NCBI GenBank assembly: GCA_903914045.1
Contig: CAIWNO010000160.1
Span: 1-12,834 of the forward strand
Origin: an uncultured bacterium
GTDB lineage: Bacteria > Planctomycetota > Phycisphaerae > Phycisphaerales > SM1A02
Length of the DNA: 12,834 nucleotides
Reading direction: 5' to 3'
Positions 1 through 6,383 of this stretch are shown here, one piece after another; positions within the stretch are counted from its first letter, which is position 1; the number at the start of each line of letters is the position of its first letter. The translations under genes were made by a program, and so were the position numbers. The notes under the pieces are model-generated. The model was not told the origin of the DNA and did no database searches. It worked only from the letters and a program-made list of their open reading frames with translations.

Positions 1-1080
1 AGCGGTGATTCGCAAGAGGTCATCAACCGCATGTGCAATGACATTGATGAGGCGAAATTGCATGCGCACTTGCTGACCTACATTTATTTAACCGACAAGG
101 CCGGGCAACAAGTGGCGGCGGCGCTGCTGCGCGCGGCGCATCGCGGCGTGTCGTGCCGTGTATTGGTGGACGGCGTGGGCAGCAAGAATTTTCTTCGCGG
201 CGCGTTGCGCCACCAACTTCAACAAGGCGGCGTGCAGGTGTGTGAGGCGCTGCGCGTGAACATATTGCGCTTCATGATCAGCCGATTGGACATGCGCAAC
301 CATAGAAAAATTTTGGTGACGGATGGAATTATTGGGTGGACTGGCAGCCAGAACATCGCGGAAGCTGGATTTGCGCCCAAGGCTAAATACGCGCCGTGGG
401 TGGATTGCTCCGTGCGCATAGAAGGTCCGCTGGTCAAGGAACTGCAAATGATTTTCATTGAAGATTGGTACATGGAATCGCAGGAGGACTTGGATGATGT
501 TTTGAAAATTGAGCCCGCCTTTCAAAGCGATGGCGTGATCGCGCAGTCATTCGCAACTGGACCCAACTTTGCCAATGACGCGGTGACGCAATTGATTCAG
601 TCCGCGGTGCAAATCGCCAATGAGGAAATTGTGTTGACCACCCCCTACTTTGTCCCCGACTACGCCACGCTTTCCGCGTTGGCGGTGGCCGCGCGTCGTG
701 GTGTGCGCGTGCACTTGGTGGTGCCGGCGCGCAACGACAGCATGTGGGTGCGCCTGGCCAGCCGAAGTCTGTTCCGAAATTTACTGGAGTGCGGCGTGCG
801 CATTCATGAATTTCAAAAAGGACTGTTGCACGCCAAGACTATTGTGGTGGATCGCTCCACGGCCATAGTCACCAGCGTGAATTTGGACCGGCGCAGCTTT
901 GAGTTGAATTTTGAGGTGGGCATTATGGTGTACAACGCGGATTTCGCCGGGCAACTGCGCTATTTGCAAAGCAAATACATGGAGGACAGCACGGAAATTT
1001 ATATGGAAAAATGGGCGCAACGCCGCTGGTTTGATCGGTTGGTTGACAACGCGGGTGGGTTGCTTAGTCCATTGTTGTAA
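1..1080 (+). CDS. cls: Cardiolipin synthase, PLD superfamily (5'-truncated by window edge)
   Basis: Bacterial cardiolipin synthases join two phosphatidylglycerols (or PG and PE) into cardiolipin at the inner membrane. The frame is open from base 1, and the first ten codons upstream of the ATG at 31 read as family-like sequence, so that ATG is internal. Both HKD catalytic motifs are present: HRKILVTD (about residues 101-108 counted from base 1) with a following GSQNIA stretch, and HAKTIVVD (about 277-284). TPYFVPD between them and the final LLSPLL are typical of the family. About 359 residues are visible; full-length enzymes are near 480, so the N-terminal membrane segments and the start of the first PLD half are probably outside. 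It converges with iscX. Another PLD-type phosphatidyltransferase is possible but less likely. Confidence 0.9.
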   Translation, partial: SGDSQEVINRMCNDIDEAKLHAHLLTYIYLTDKAGQQVAAALLRAAHRGVSCRVLVDGVGSKNFLRGALRHQLQQGGVQVCEALRVNILRFMISRLDMRNHRKILVTDGIIGWTGSQNIAEAGFAPKAKYAPWVDCSVRIEGPLVKELQMIFIEDWYMESQEDLDDVLKIEPAFQSDGVIAQSFATGPNFANDAVTQLIQSAVQIANEEIVLTTPYFVPDYATLSALAVAARRGVRVHLVVPARNDSMWVRLASRSLFRNLLECGVRIHEFQKGLLHAKTIVVDRSTAIVTSVNLDRRSFELNFEVGIMVYNADFAGQLRYLQSKYMEDSTEIYMEKWAQRRWFDRLVDNAGGLLSPLL

Positions 1081-1109
1081 ATATTTTTTGCCGTGGCGCC
1101 TGAAAATAT
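1081..1109. terminator. Possible weak bidirectional terminator between convergent cls and iscX
   Basis: A 7-bp inverted repeat, ATATTTT at 1081-1087 and AAAATAT at 1103-1109, starts directly after the cls stop codon. It flanks a GC-rich loop (TTGCCGTGGCGCCTG). The arms are pure A/T, giving a T-rich end on either strand, which suits a gap between convergent genes. The stem would be weak, so the call is tentative. Confidence 0.22.
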
Positions 1110-1141
1110 AAATCACCCAAAGGAGTTGCCCCAAGCAGGCT

Positions 1142-1351
1142 CTACTTCAATTCATCAATCCAGGCTTGCTGAATGGCTTCCAGAATTTTTTCATTGCTTG
1201 GGTGGCCAGGCTGCTCTTGAAATCCTTTGAGCGCTTGCACCAGTGATTTTAATTTTGGAAACGCAATCGTCAGCGGGTCGATGTCTGGGTGCGCATCCAC
1301 CAAGGCTTCCGCAATCTGAACAACATCAAGCCAGTGGAATGTGTTGTTCAT
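1142..1351 (-). CDS. iscX: IscX (YfhJ family) Fe-S assembly accessory protein
   Basis: This 69-residue protein matches IscX over its whole length. IscX is a small acidic protein that binds the cysteine desulfurase IscS and iron and adjusts the rate of Fe-S cluster assembly. Visible signatures are an early tryptophan (W8), the EAL-x-D-x-HPDIDP stretch (about residues 15-26) and the C-terminal SNEKILEAIQQAWIDE block (about 53-67), which parallels the SNEKILEAI-x-x-x-WLDE end of E. coli IscX. It starts 57 bp after the fdx stop on the same strand, the fdx-iscX order that closes many isc operons. No clear Shine-Dalgarno precedes the ATG, which suggests expression from the fdx transcript. hscA, hscB and iscRSUA are not adjacent. 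Confidence 0.9.
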   Translation of the reverse strand: MNNTFHWLDVVQIAEALVDAHPDIDPLTIAFPKLKSLVQALKGFQEQPGHPSNEKILEAIQQAWIDELK

Positions 1352-1408
1352 GCGGAGGGACTTTTCAAGTGAAAGTTGAAAGCGAACGCGCGGCGCAACC
1401 GGCGCTTG

Positions 1409-1807
1409 CTAGTGCGGAATTTCCTTCACGGCGTTGCGATTCCACGATGGCACGCGAATTTCAATCTCGCCGTTGCTGATGATCTCGCACTGACACGACA
1501 GACGGCTGTTGCGTTGCAAGCCCGGGGCCTCTTCAACTCGGTCTTCCTCGGCTTCGGTTGCCTCGCTGAGATGCTCCATGCCCTTGACAACATAAATGTG
1601 GCAGGTGCTGCAAGCGCACACGCCGCCGCAGGCGTGCTCAATGTTGATGCCGTGATCCATGGCGACCTCTAACACATGCTCGCCCACGCCACCCAAGAGT
1701 TCCCACTTTTCCTGCTTGGTGCTGGTTAAACCCGCGGGGTCCTCCAAATGAAAAACCACTGGGACAATTGGCGGGCCATGCTCATGATCGGATCGTTTCA
1801 AATGCAT
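1409..1807 (-). CDS. fdx: ISC-type [2Fe-2S] ferredoxin
   Basis: This is an adrenodoxin-type ferredoxin of the ISC pathway, which supplies electrons for cluster assembly on IscU. The cluster motif HACGGVCACSTCH gives C-x5-C-x2-C plus the extra cysteine seen in E. coli Fdx. The fourth ligand lies in the RLSCQCEI segment, after an acidic helix (SEATEAEEDRVEEAPG) that aligns with the E. coli protein. From the ATG at 1807 the protein has 132 residues, slightly longer than the usual 110 or so because of a His- and Pro-containing N-terminus. An in-frame GTG a few codons later is an alternative start. The frame stays open upstream to 1882, but that extension overlaps the start of divergent rlmN and looks non-coding. 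It heads the fdx-iscX pair. Confidence 0.92.
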   Translation of the reverse strand: MHLKRSDHEHGPPIVPVVFHLEDPAGLTSTKQEKWELLGGVGEHVLEVAMDHGINIEHACGGVCACSTCHIYVVKGMEHLSEATEAEEDRVEEAPGLQRNSRLSCQCEIISNGEIEIRVPSWNRNAVKEIPH

Positions 1808-1881
1808 ATGAAGCCATGGTAGGGAACGCTTGCATATTTTTCTTGCATGGGTTTTAGCGGCTTTGGCGTTAGGCTTGCGCA
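1808..1881. promoter_or_regulatory. Divergent intergenic region between fdx and rlmN
   Basis: These 74 bp must hold the starts of both fdx (leftward) and rlmN (rightward). I see a direct repeat of TTGCAT at 1830-1835 and 1843-1848 around a T-rich spacer, and TGCATAT at both 1803-1809 and 1831-1837. No pair of hexamers matches a sigma-70 promoter convincingly on either strand. I do not recognise an IscR-type operator. The repeats could be regulator half-sites or chance. Confidence 0.3.
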
Positions 1882-2946
1882 ATGGACGTTCTTGGTCTGA
1901 CCAGCGATGAGTTTGTGCAGCGCATGCAAAGTAGCCGCGCGCGCCGCGACGTCATGCTGAAATACGCCGCCGTGTTTCGTCGCGATGAGGCGGACCCGGA
2001 GCATGCGCACGCCGAACTTCCGGAGATTGGCAAGACGGTGGTGGATGGCGAGACCGTGAAGTTCACGCTGAAGGTTGGCGGCGGACTTGAAACTGAAAGC
2101 GTGATTATTCCAATGCCGCACACGGGTGGTGGATTTAGCCGCACCTTGTGCGTGAGCAGCCAAGTGGGTTGCGCCATGGGTTGCGGGTTTTGCGAGACCG
2201 CGCAAATGGGTTTGCTGCGCAACTTAAGCGCGGCGGAAATTGTGGCGCAGTGGTTCGCGGCGCGCCACCGAATTGAAAATACATTTGACGGCGGCCGCGG
2301 GTTTCTCATCAAGAACATTGTGTTCATGGGCATGGGCGAGCCCACGGAAAATCTGGACGCGGTGCTGCAAGCTGTTCGCATTTTGACGGACCACTATGGA
2401 CCCTCAATCGCCTCCAGCAACATCACCATTAGCACCGTTGGGCGAGTGGCGGGCATTCAAAAAATAGCGGAATTTGCAGGGCAAATTGGCTTTCATCGAT
2501 TGCACTTGGCGCTCAGTTTGAACGCGCCCAACGACCAAATTCGTTCGCAGATTATGCCCATCAACAAGTCCGAGCCCATCGCGGACATTTTGGCGGCGGT
2601 TCGCAGCTATCCAGAAGCGGCCGGTCCAACGTGCATTGAGTATGTGTTGATTCCAGGCGTGAACGATTCCATGGAGCACTGCGATCAAGTGTGCGCGTTG
2701 CTGAAAGATGTGCGTTGCTCGCTGAACATTATTCCCTACAACCCGCGGCGCAATAGTCCATGGCCCGCGCCCAGCGAGGAGAGCGTGCTTGCTTTCATTG
2801 CGCGCGCCATTGCCAACAAACAATTTTGCAAGCGCCGCGGAACCAAGGGGCGCAGCGCCATGGCCGCGTGTGGTCAACTTGGAAGCGAGGCCATTCGCGC
2901 GCGCAAGTTTGTGCAACTTCAAAGTGGCGCAATAAGCAACACGTGA
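1882..2946 (+). CDS. rlmN: RlmN-type radical-SAM 23S rRNA (A2503-C2) / tRNA (A37-C2) methyltransferase
   Basis: RlmN methylates C2 of A2503 in 23S rRNA, and of A37 in some tRNAs, by a ping-pong radical-SAM mechanism using a methylated cysteine. The [4Fe-4S] motif C-x3-C-x2-C is CAMGCGFC (C97, C101, C104). The two mechanistic cysteines are present: C90 in TLCVSSQVGC, equivalent to E. coli C118, and C330 in MAACGQL, equivalent to C355. The GMGEP SAM motif sits at 150-154 and YVLIPGVND at 254-262. The N-terminal RNA-binding helical domain is about 20-30 residues shorter than in E. coli. The ATG at 1882 is the first start after an in-frame TAG at 1870-1872, so the shortness is not a start-site error. 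The usual RGDDIDAACGQL reads KGRSAMAACGQL here. Cfr-like activity cannot be excluded from sequence, but the overall pattern favours RlmN. Confidence 0.9.
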   Translation: MDVLGLTSDEFVQRMQSSRARRDVMLKYAAVFRRDEADPEHAHAELPEIGKTVVDGETVKFTLKVGGGLETESVIIPMPHTGGGFSRTLCVSSQVGCAMGCGFCETAQMGLLRNLSAAEIVAQWFAARHRIENTFDGGRGFLIKNIVFMGMGEPTENLDAVLQAVRILTDHYGPSIASSNITISTVGRVAGIQKIAEFAGQIGFHRLHLALSLNAPNDQIRSQIMPINKSEPIADILAAVRSYPEAAGPTCIEYVLIPGVNDSMEHCDQVCALLKDVRCSLNIIPYNPRRNSPWPAPSEESVLAFIARAIANKQFCKRRGTKGRSAMAACGQLGSEAIRARKFVQLQSGAISNT

Positions 2947-2979
2947 ACGCATCTTCATTGAAGACACGTTTATAATTTC
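2941..2979 (+). terminator. Possible rlmN terminator hairpin
   Basis: A short stem, TCTTC (2952-2956) with GAAGA (2960-2964), can be extended by ACGTG (2941-2945) pairing with CACGT (2965-2969) across a six-base bulge on the left. It is followed by TTATAATTT. The position just past the rlmN stop fits a terminator, but the T-tract is interrupted and the stem bulged. The rest of the 161-bp convergent gap (2947-3107) holds nothing else I can support. Confidence 0.27.
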
Positions 2980-3107
2980 AAGACATGCCTTGGTCATGCC
3001 CAATGCATATTCAGTTGACATTCAAGACGCGTACTGCGCCATGGTTGTAAATAAAGATCAGCACGCTCCCAACGGCTTCAAGCGCAGACCTCAATCACAG
3101 GCATGTA

Positions 3108-3809
3108 TCAACTGCTGCCCTCGCGCATGCGCGCAATGCCCTCGGGAAATGGATACTGCGCAAAGACCGCGGTTTTAGGCACATCCCATAGCGCCACTGG
3201 CGGGTAGATATCGCCGCTGAAACCGCCTTGATTCATGGCTTGCAATACAGCCTCAAATGAAGGCTCTTTATTTGCATGATCAAGCAACCGATTACTTTTT
3301 GCGCCTAAAAAACTCACGCTGGCAATGGGCAGGCGATCGCGGCGACCCTCCACCATGCGGCTGATGGTGCGGAAGCCGCGAAAAATATCTTCCAATGTGA
3401 AATGCTCGCGACCCGCGGGACGCAGCAACGCGAGTATGAGCAATTGATCAAGATCAAATTTCAGAATGTATGGCTCGCGATCGTCCTTGGCGTGCATGCT
3501 GACGGCGCTGCGAAACATTTTGGCGAAACTGGTGGCGCTGGACAATGTCCATTGACTGGTTGGAATAAGTTTCAGCAATTCGCCCAACACACCGCGCGCA
3601 TTATCCGTTTCATTGATGCCACAAATAACGGTGCGGTAGCGACCCTCAACCAAATCATTCAGAAGATGCTGCCCCCACATGATGCGAATGGAGCGCGAAC
3701 CTGTCAGCGTGCGCGGGTCGCCACGCGGAACCAGCGTGACGCGCGGACCGGTGGTAGGCGCCTCAATTAAACGATCACCATCTCCATTGTAAATTTGAAT
3801 TTCGCTCAT
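3108..3809 (-). CDS. Conserved-looking protein of unknown function, last gene of the uvrC-rnd cluster
   Basis: I do not recognise this 233-residue protein from the ATG at 3809. It has no signal peptide and no membrane segment, so it is probably cytoplasmic. It is rich in charged and aromatic residues and looks like a folded alpha/beta protein. Features to search with are WGQHLLNDL (about 46-54), TVICGIN (60-66), a hydrophobic helix around DLDQLLILALLRP (about 119-131), SVSFLGAKSNRLLDH (about 164-178) and the C-terminal PPVALWDVPKTAVFAQYPF. A longer form starting at 3953 is open, but its extra 48 residues are Arg/Leu/Ser-rich and part of it would be encoded by an octamer array, so I reject it. 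It lies 167 bp after the secreted-protein gene on the same strand and may be cotranscribed with it. It covers the 3' end of that transcript, converging with rlmN. Confidence 0.75.
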   Translation of the reverse strand: MSEIQIYNGDGDRLIEAPTTGPRVTLVPRGDPRTLTGSRSIRIMWGQHLLNDLVEGRYRTVICGINETDNARGVLGELLKLIPTSQWTLSSATSFAKMFRSAVSMHAKDDREPYILKFDLDQLLILALLRPAGREHFTLEDIFRGFRTISRMVEGRRDRLPIASVSFLGAKSNRLLDHANKEPSFEAVLQAMNQGGFSGDIYPPVALWDVPKTAVFAQYPFPEGIARMREGSS

Positions 3810-3914
3810 GGCGTAAGAATGCCGCAAGATTCGCCGACGCGCAACCGTGGCGCATGTATGCAAGGACTGCGGCTTTGACAATGCGGGTAGACGGACCCTG
3901 AGACGCGACAAAAA

Positions 3915-3970
3915 ACGCCAAAGCGCCAAATCACCCAAGCATGAAAGCATCAAAGCATCAAAGCATCAAA
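3915..3970. repeat. Degenerate 8-bp tandem array, seven units
   Basis: Seven contiguous octamers run on the + strand: ACGCCAAA, GCGCCAAA, TCACCCAA, GCATGAAA, then GCATCAAA three times (3947-3970). The last three are identical and the fourth differs by one base. The array ends 7 bp before the stop codon (3977-3979) of the secreted-protein gene and lies about 105 bp upstream of the next gene on the minus strand. An 8-bp period is not a codon multiple, so copy-number change would alter spacing, or the frame if it were translated. The remaining 3810-3914 stretch shows no convincing promoter or terminator. Confidence 0.8.
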
Positions 3971-3976
3971 GCGCCA

Positions 3977-4969
3977 TCAACCAAATGTGATCATGGGCAC
4001 GCACGCTGGCATGGGGTTGAACGCTGGAACCAACAACTTTCCAATGCGGGCTACGCCCATGGGTTCGCTAGTTTCATCATTGAAAAGCGTGACCAACGTC
4101 TTCACGGCCACCGCGGCTTCTTTACTGGTCACCGCCGCCGCTTCCAGCAATTTAGGCGGCAAAACAAACGAATCACAATTGGCGCCATCGGCGAACGCCT
4201 GCAATGGACCGCGTTGCAGGGAGCGACCCGCGGACATGAGTCCTTGTGTTGAATCTTGCGAGACCGTTCCCACAAGAACAATTGAAGTACCCGCGCCCCA
4301 GTTGGACGCTGGACCAATTTTTTTTGCCAATTCTGGCGATGCTTTGGCGATCACTTGCAACGCATCGGCGCACTGGCGTGTTTTTTCATTCACCATTAAT
4401 TTCACACCCACTCCAAATTCAACCATCAAGCTAGCAATATTGTCGACAACTTTTGCGTCGTTCCATGCGGGATCAAACGCGCCACTGGCATTAAGCCGAC
4501 TCCAAATTGCGCTGCACACCTGAATGGCACGGTTGGTTGGGGCTTTGCTTTGGGATGAAATACCGATGGATAATTTCACAAGCCAAGGCTGCGCTTTTTG
4601 TGGATACATCGCTTGAAAGGAGCAACCACTGGCGCTTGCAAGCGTGGCAATGCATTCCACAGCTGCGCCAACTTGCAATTTTAAAAGCCGAAGCTGATCG
4701 TCTTCATATGCCGTGGCTTGCCCTGAGAAGGTGATGGACCCGGAAAGTTCCGTCGCCATTTTTAAATTAGATCGACCACCAAAGTCGTCGCTAAATGCGC
4801 CCGCCAAAGCGAATGGAAGAATGGGGATGTCACGTTTAGCCGTGGAAGCAACTTTTTGCGGCGCTTGCGGATTGATCAATCCTTGCTGCGCCAAGGCTGC
4901 GGGCGCCAGCAAAAAAGCTGGTAAAGAACCTAAAAGAGTGCGGCGAAGTTGGTCTGCGGGTTGGGTCAT
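3977..4969 (-). CDS. Secreted protein of unknown function with a twin-arginine-like signal peptide
   Basis: This is a 330-residue protein I cannot assign to a family. The N-terminus has a twin arginine at 9-10 followed by TLLGSLPAFLLAPAALA, a hydrophobic segment ending in an Ala-x-Ala site, so cleavage is likely after residue 27. The motif LRRTLLG is compatible with Tat export, although Sec cannot be excluded. The mature part is Ala/Ser/Val-rich with six cysteines (about C106, C116, C152, C200, C265, C323). It shows no transmembrane helix, no lipobox and no obvious catalytic motif. The ATG is preceded by a GAGAG element about 9 bases upstream. It begins 52 bp after the rnd stop, so it is probably expressed with uvrC and rnd. 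If Tat-exported it would be folded in the cytoplasm, perhaps with a cofactor; that is inference. Confidence 0.78.
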   Translation of the reverse strand: MTQPADQLRRTLLGSLPAFLLAPAALAQQGLINPQAPQKVASTAKRDIPILPFALAGAFSDDFGGRSNLKMATELSGSITFSGQATAYEDDQLRLLKLQVGAAVECIATLASASGCSFQAMYPQKAQPWLVKLSIGISSQSKAPTNRAIQVCSAIWSRLNASGAFDPAWNDAKVVDNIASLMVEFGVGVKLMVNEKTRQCADALQVIAKASPELAKKIGPASNWGAGTSIVLVGTVSQDSTQGLMSAGRSLQRGPLQAFADGANCDSFVLPPKLLEAAAVTSKEAAVAVKTLVTLFNDETSEPMGVARIGKLLVPAFNPMPACVPMITFG

Positions 4970-5021
4970 GGATTTATTCTCTCAAAGATGCGACAAAATT
5001 CAAATACGCCAAGGTAGACAT

Positions 5022-6332
5022 TTACATTTGATCTTCGCATAAGCGAAGTCCCCCGCTTGCTGCGTCCCAACGAAGCGCGAGTTCGCCGCGGCCATCTATA
5101 AAATCGCTAAGCCAACGACCGATACTTTGCGCGCGCCAATCATCAGCCGCAAATGGAAGCGGAGCGGCTTCAACAGGCAACCCCTTGGCCAATTTATGCT
5201 CTCGATCAATGCGCGCCGCCAACCAACTGGTGAACTCAGCGCGGCTGGTCACCAAATTTGGCGCGATGTTGGTGGCCATGCAACGCGTTTGAAACGCCAA
5301 CCACATGGCGTCAATGCGCGCGCGCACCGCGGTGTCTTCAAGCAGCCGCGCAAATTCTTCGCGAATGGGCGGCATGCTCTTGGCGGCGCGAATGCAATCC
5401 ACAATGCGCTGACCGTGGCGCTGCGCCACTGGCTGCGGCACAAAACGAATTTCAGCCAGCGCGCTGATGTTGTCAGGTTTGCGACGCACCAACTCCATCA
5501 GTGCTCCATCGGACAACATTGTTCTTTGCGGTTGATCCTCCGCTTGCGCAAGTTCACGTCGCAGCAACACCAACTCGCGCAGAATTGTTTTCACCGCGGG
5601 CTTCAGCGGCTCGCCTCGCGAGGCGCGGCGCATTTGCCGATCGGGATCAAATTCCGGCTCGCCCGCCAACTGCGTGGCGCTTTCCTGCATGGCCCAATTC
5701 AAGCGGTTTTCCCGCTCCAATTGCTCTTTGATGTGGCTCCACACCAGCGGCAAATAGCGCACGTCATCGGCGGCGTAGCGCAACTGACTTTTGGAAAGCG
5801 GCCGACGATCCCACTCGGTGAATGTATGCGCCTTGTCAATGTGAAATCCTGTGAGATGCTCAATGGTGTTGCCAAGACTGCTTGGCCACGGCAACCCAAT
5901 CAGGCTGGCGGCAATTTGCGTGTCCACCACATGATTCGCGTTGCCATTGATGGCTTGCTTGACGGCCATTAAATCTTGCTCGCCCGCATGCACCAATGTC
6001 AACACCGAAGTGTCCGCGACCAATTGATAGATGGGCATTGGGTCAACGCCAGAAAGCGGATCAAGCAACGCCACACGCTCGGCCGTGGAGATTTGCACCA
6101 GGCAAATCTTGGGGCGAAAAGATTCCTCGCCAATAAATTCCGTGTCAAAGGCGATCACGCCAACTTGACGCACATGATTCACAAATTCTTCAACGGCCGC
6201 CGCGCTTTCGAGAAGTTCGTAGGTGCCCTTGGGGACCATGGCGTGCTCCAACATGGGCTTGTCCGAGTGCTGCTCTTGGTCGCGTTCAGCGTCGGCGTGA
6301 TGTTGTGCTCTTTTAGATCGATGATGCGACAC
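5022..6332 (-). CDS. rnd: Ribonuclease D (DEDDy 3'-5' exoribonuclease with HRDC domain)
   Basis: RNase D trims 3' ends of tRNA precursors and other stable RNAs. The exonuclease domain shows the DEDDy residues: D63 and E65 in AFDTEF, D120 in HAGEQDL and the YxxxD pair Y186/D190 in RYAADDVRYL. An HRDC-type helical domain follows at about 245-318 (ILRELVLLRRELAQ through RIVDCIRAAKS), then a second helical domain with SRAEF at about 363-367. At 436 residues it is longer than the E. coli enzyme (about 375). The GTG start at 6332 is chosen because AAGGAG lies 9 bases upstream. It adds about 31 His-, Arg- and Asp-rich residues before the family-like start. An ATG at 6239 with GGAG six bases upstream is the alternative. 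It begins 51 bp after the uvrC stop. Confidence 0.93.
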   Translation of the reverse strand: MSHHRSKRAQHHADAERDQEQHSDKPMLEHAMVPKGTYELLESAAAVEEFVNHVRQVGVIAFDTEFIGEESFRPKICLVQISTAERVALLDPLSGVDPMPIYQLVADTSVLTLVHAGEQDLMAVKQAINGNANHVVDTQIAASLIGLPWPSSLGNTIEHLTGFHIDKAHTFTEWDRRPLSKSQLRYAADDVRYLPLVWSHIKEQLERENRLNWAMQESATQLAGEPEFDPDRQMRRASRGEPLKPAVKTILRELVLLRRELAQAEDQPQRTMLSDGALMELVRRKPDNISALAEIRFVPQPVAQRHGQRIVDCIRAAKSMPPIREEFARLLEDTAVRARIDAMWLAFQTRCMATNIAPNLVTSRAEFTSWLAARIDREHKLAKGLPVEAAPLPFAADDWRAQSIGRWLSDFIDGRGELALRWDAASGGLRLCEDQM

Positions 6333-6383
6333 GAATGCGGACTCCTTCTGTGAAACAAGAGTAGCGAAGTGCGTGGCGGCGCA

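Noticed and set aside
3015..3050. TTGACA at 3015-3020 in the convergent gap
   Set aside because: There is no -10 at suitable spacing and no gene downstream on that strand.
2990..3178. 62-codon + strand frame in the rlmN downstream gap with several cysteines
   Set aside because: It overlaps the 3' end of the minus-strand unknown gene, has no Shine-Dalgarno and no family resemblance.
3810..3953. N-terminal extension of the unknown gene that ends at 3108
   Set aside because: It would be translated partly from the octamer array, and its composition is unlike the rest of the protein.
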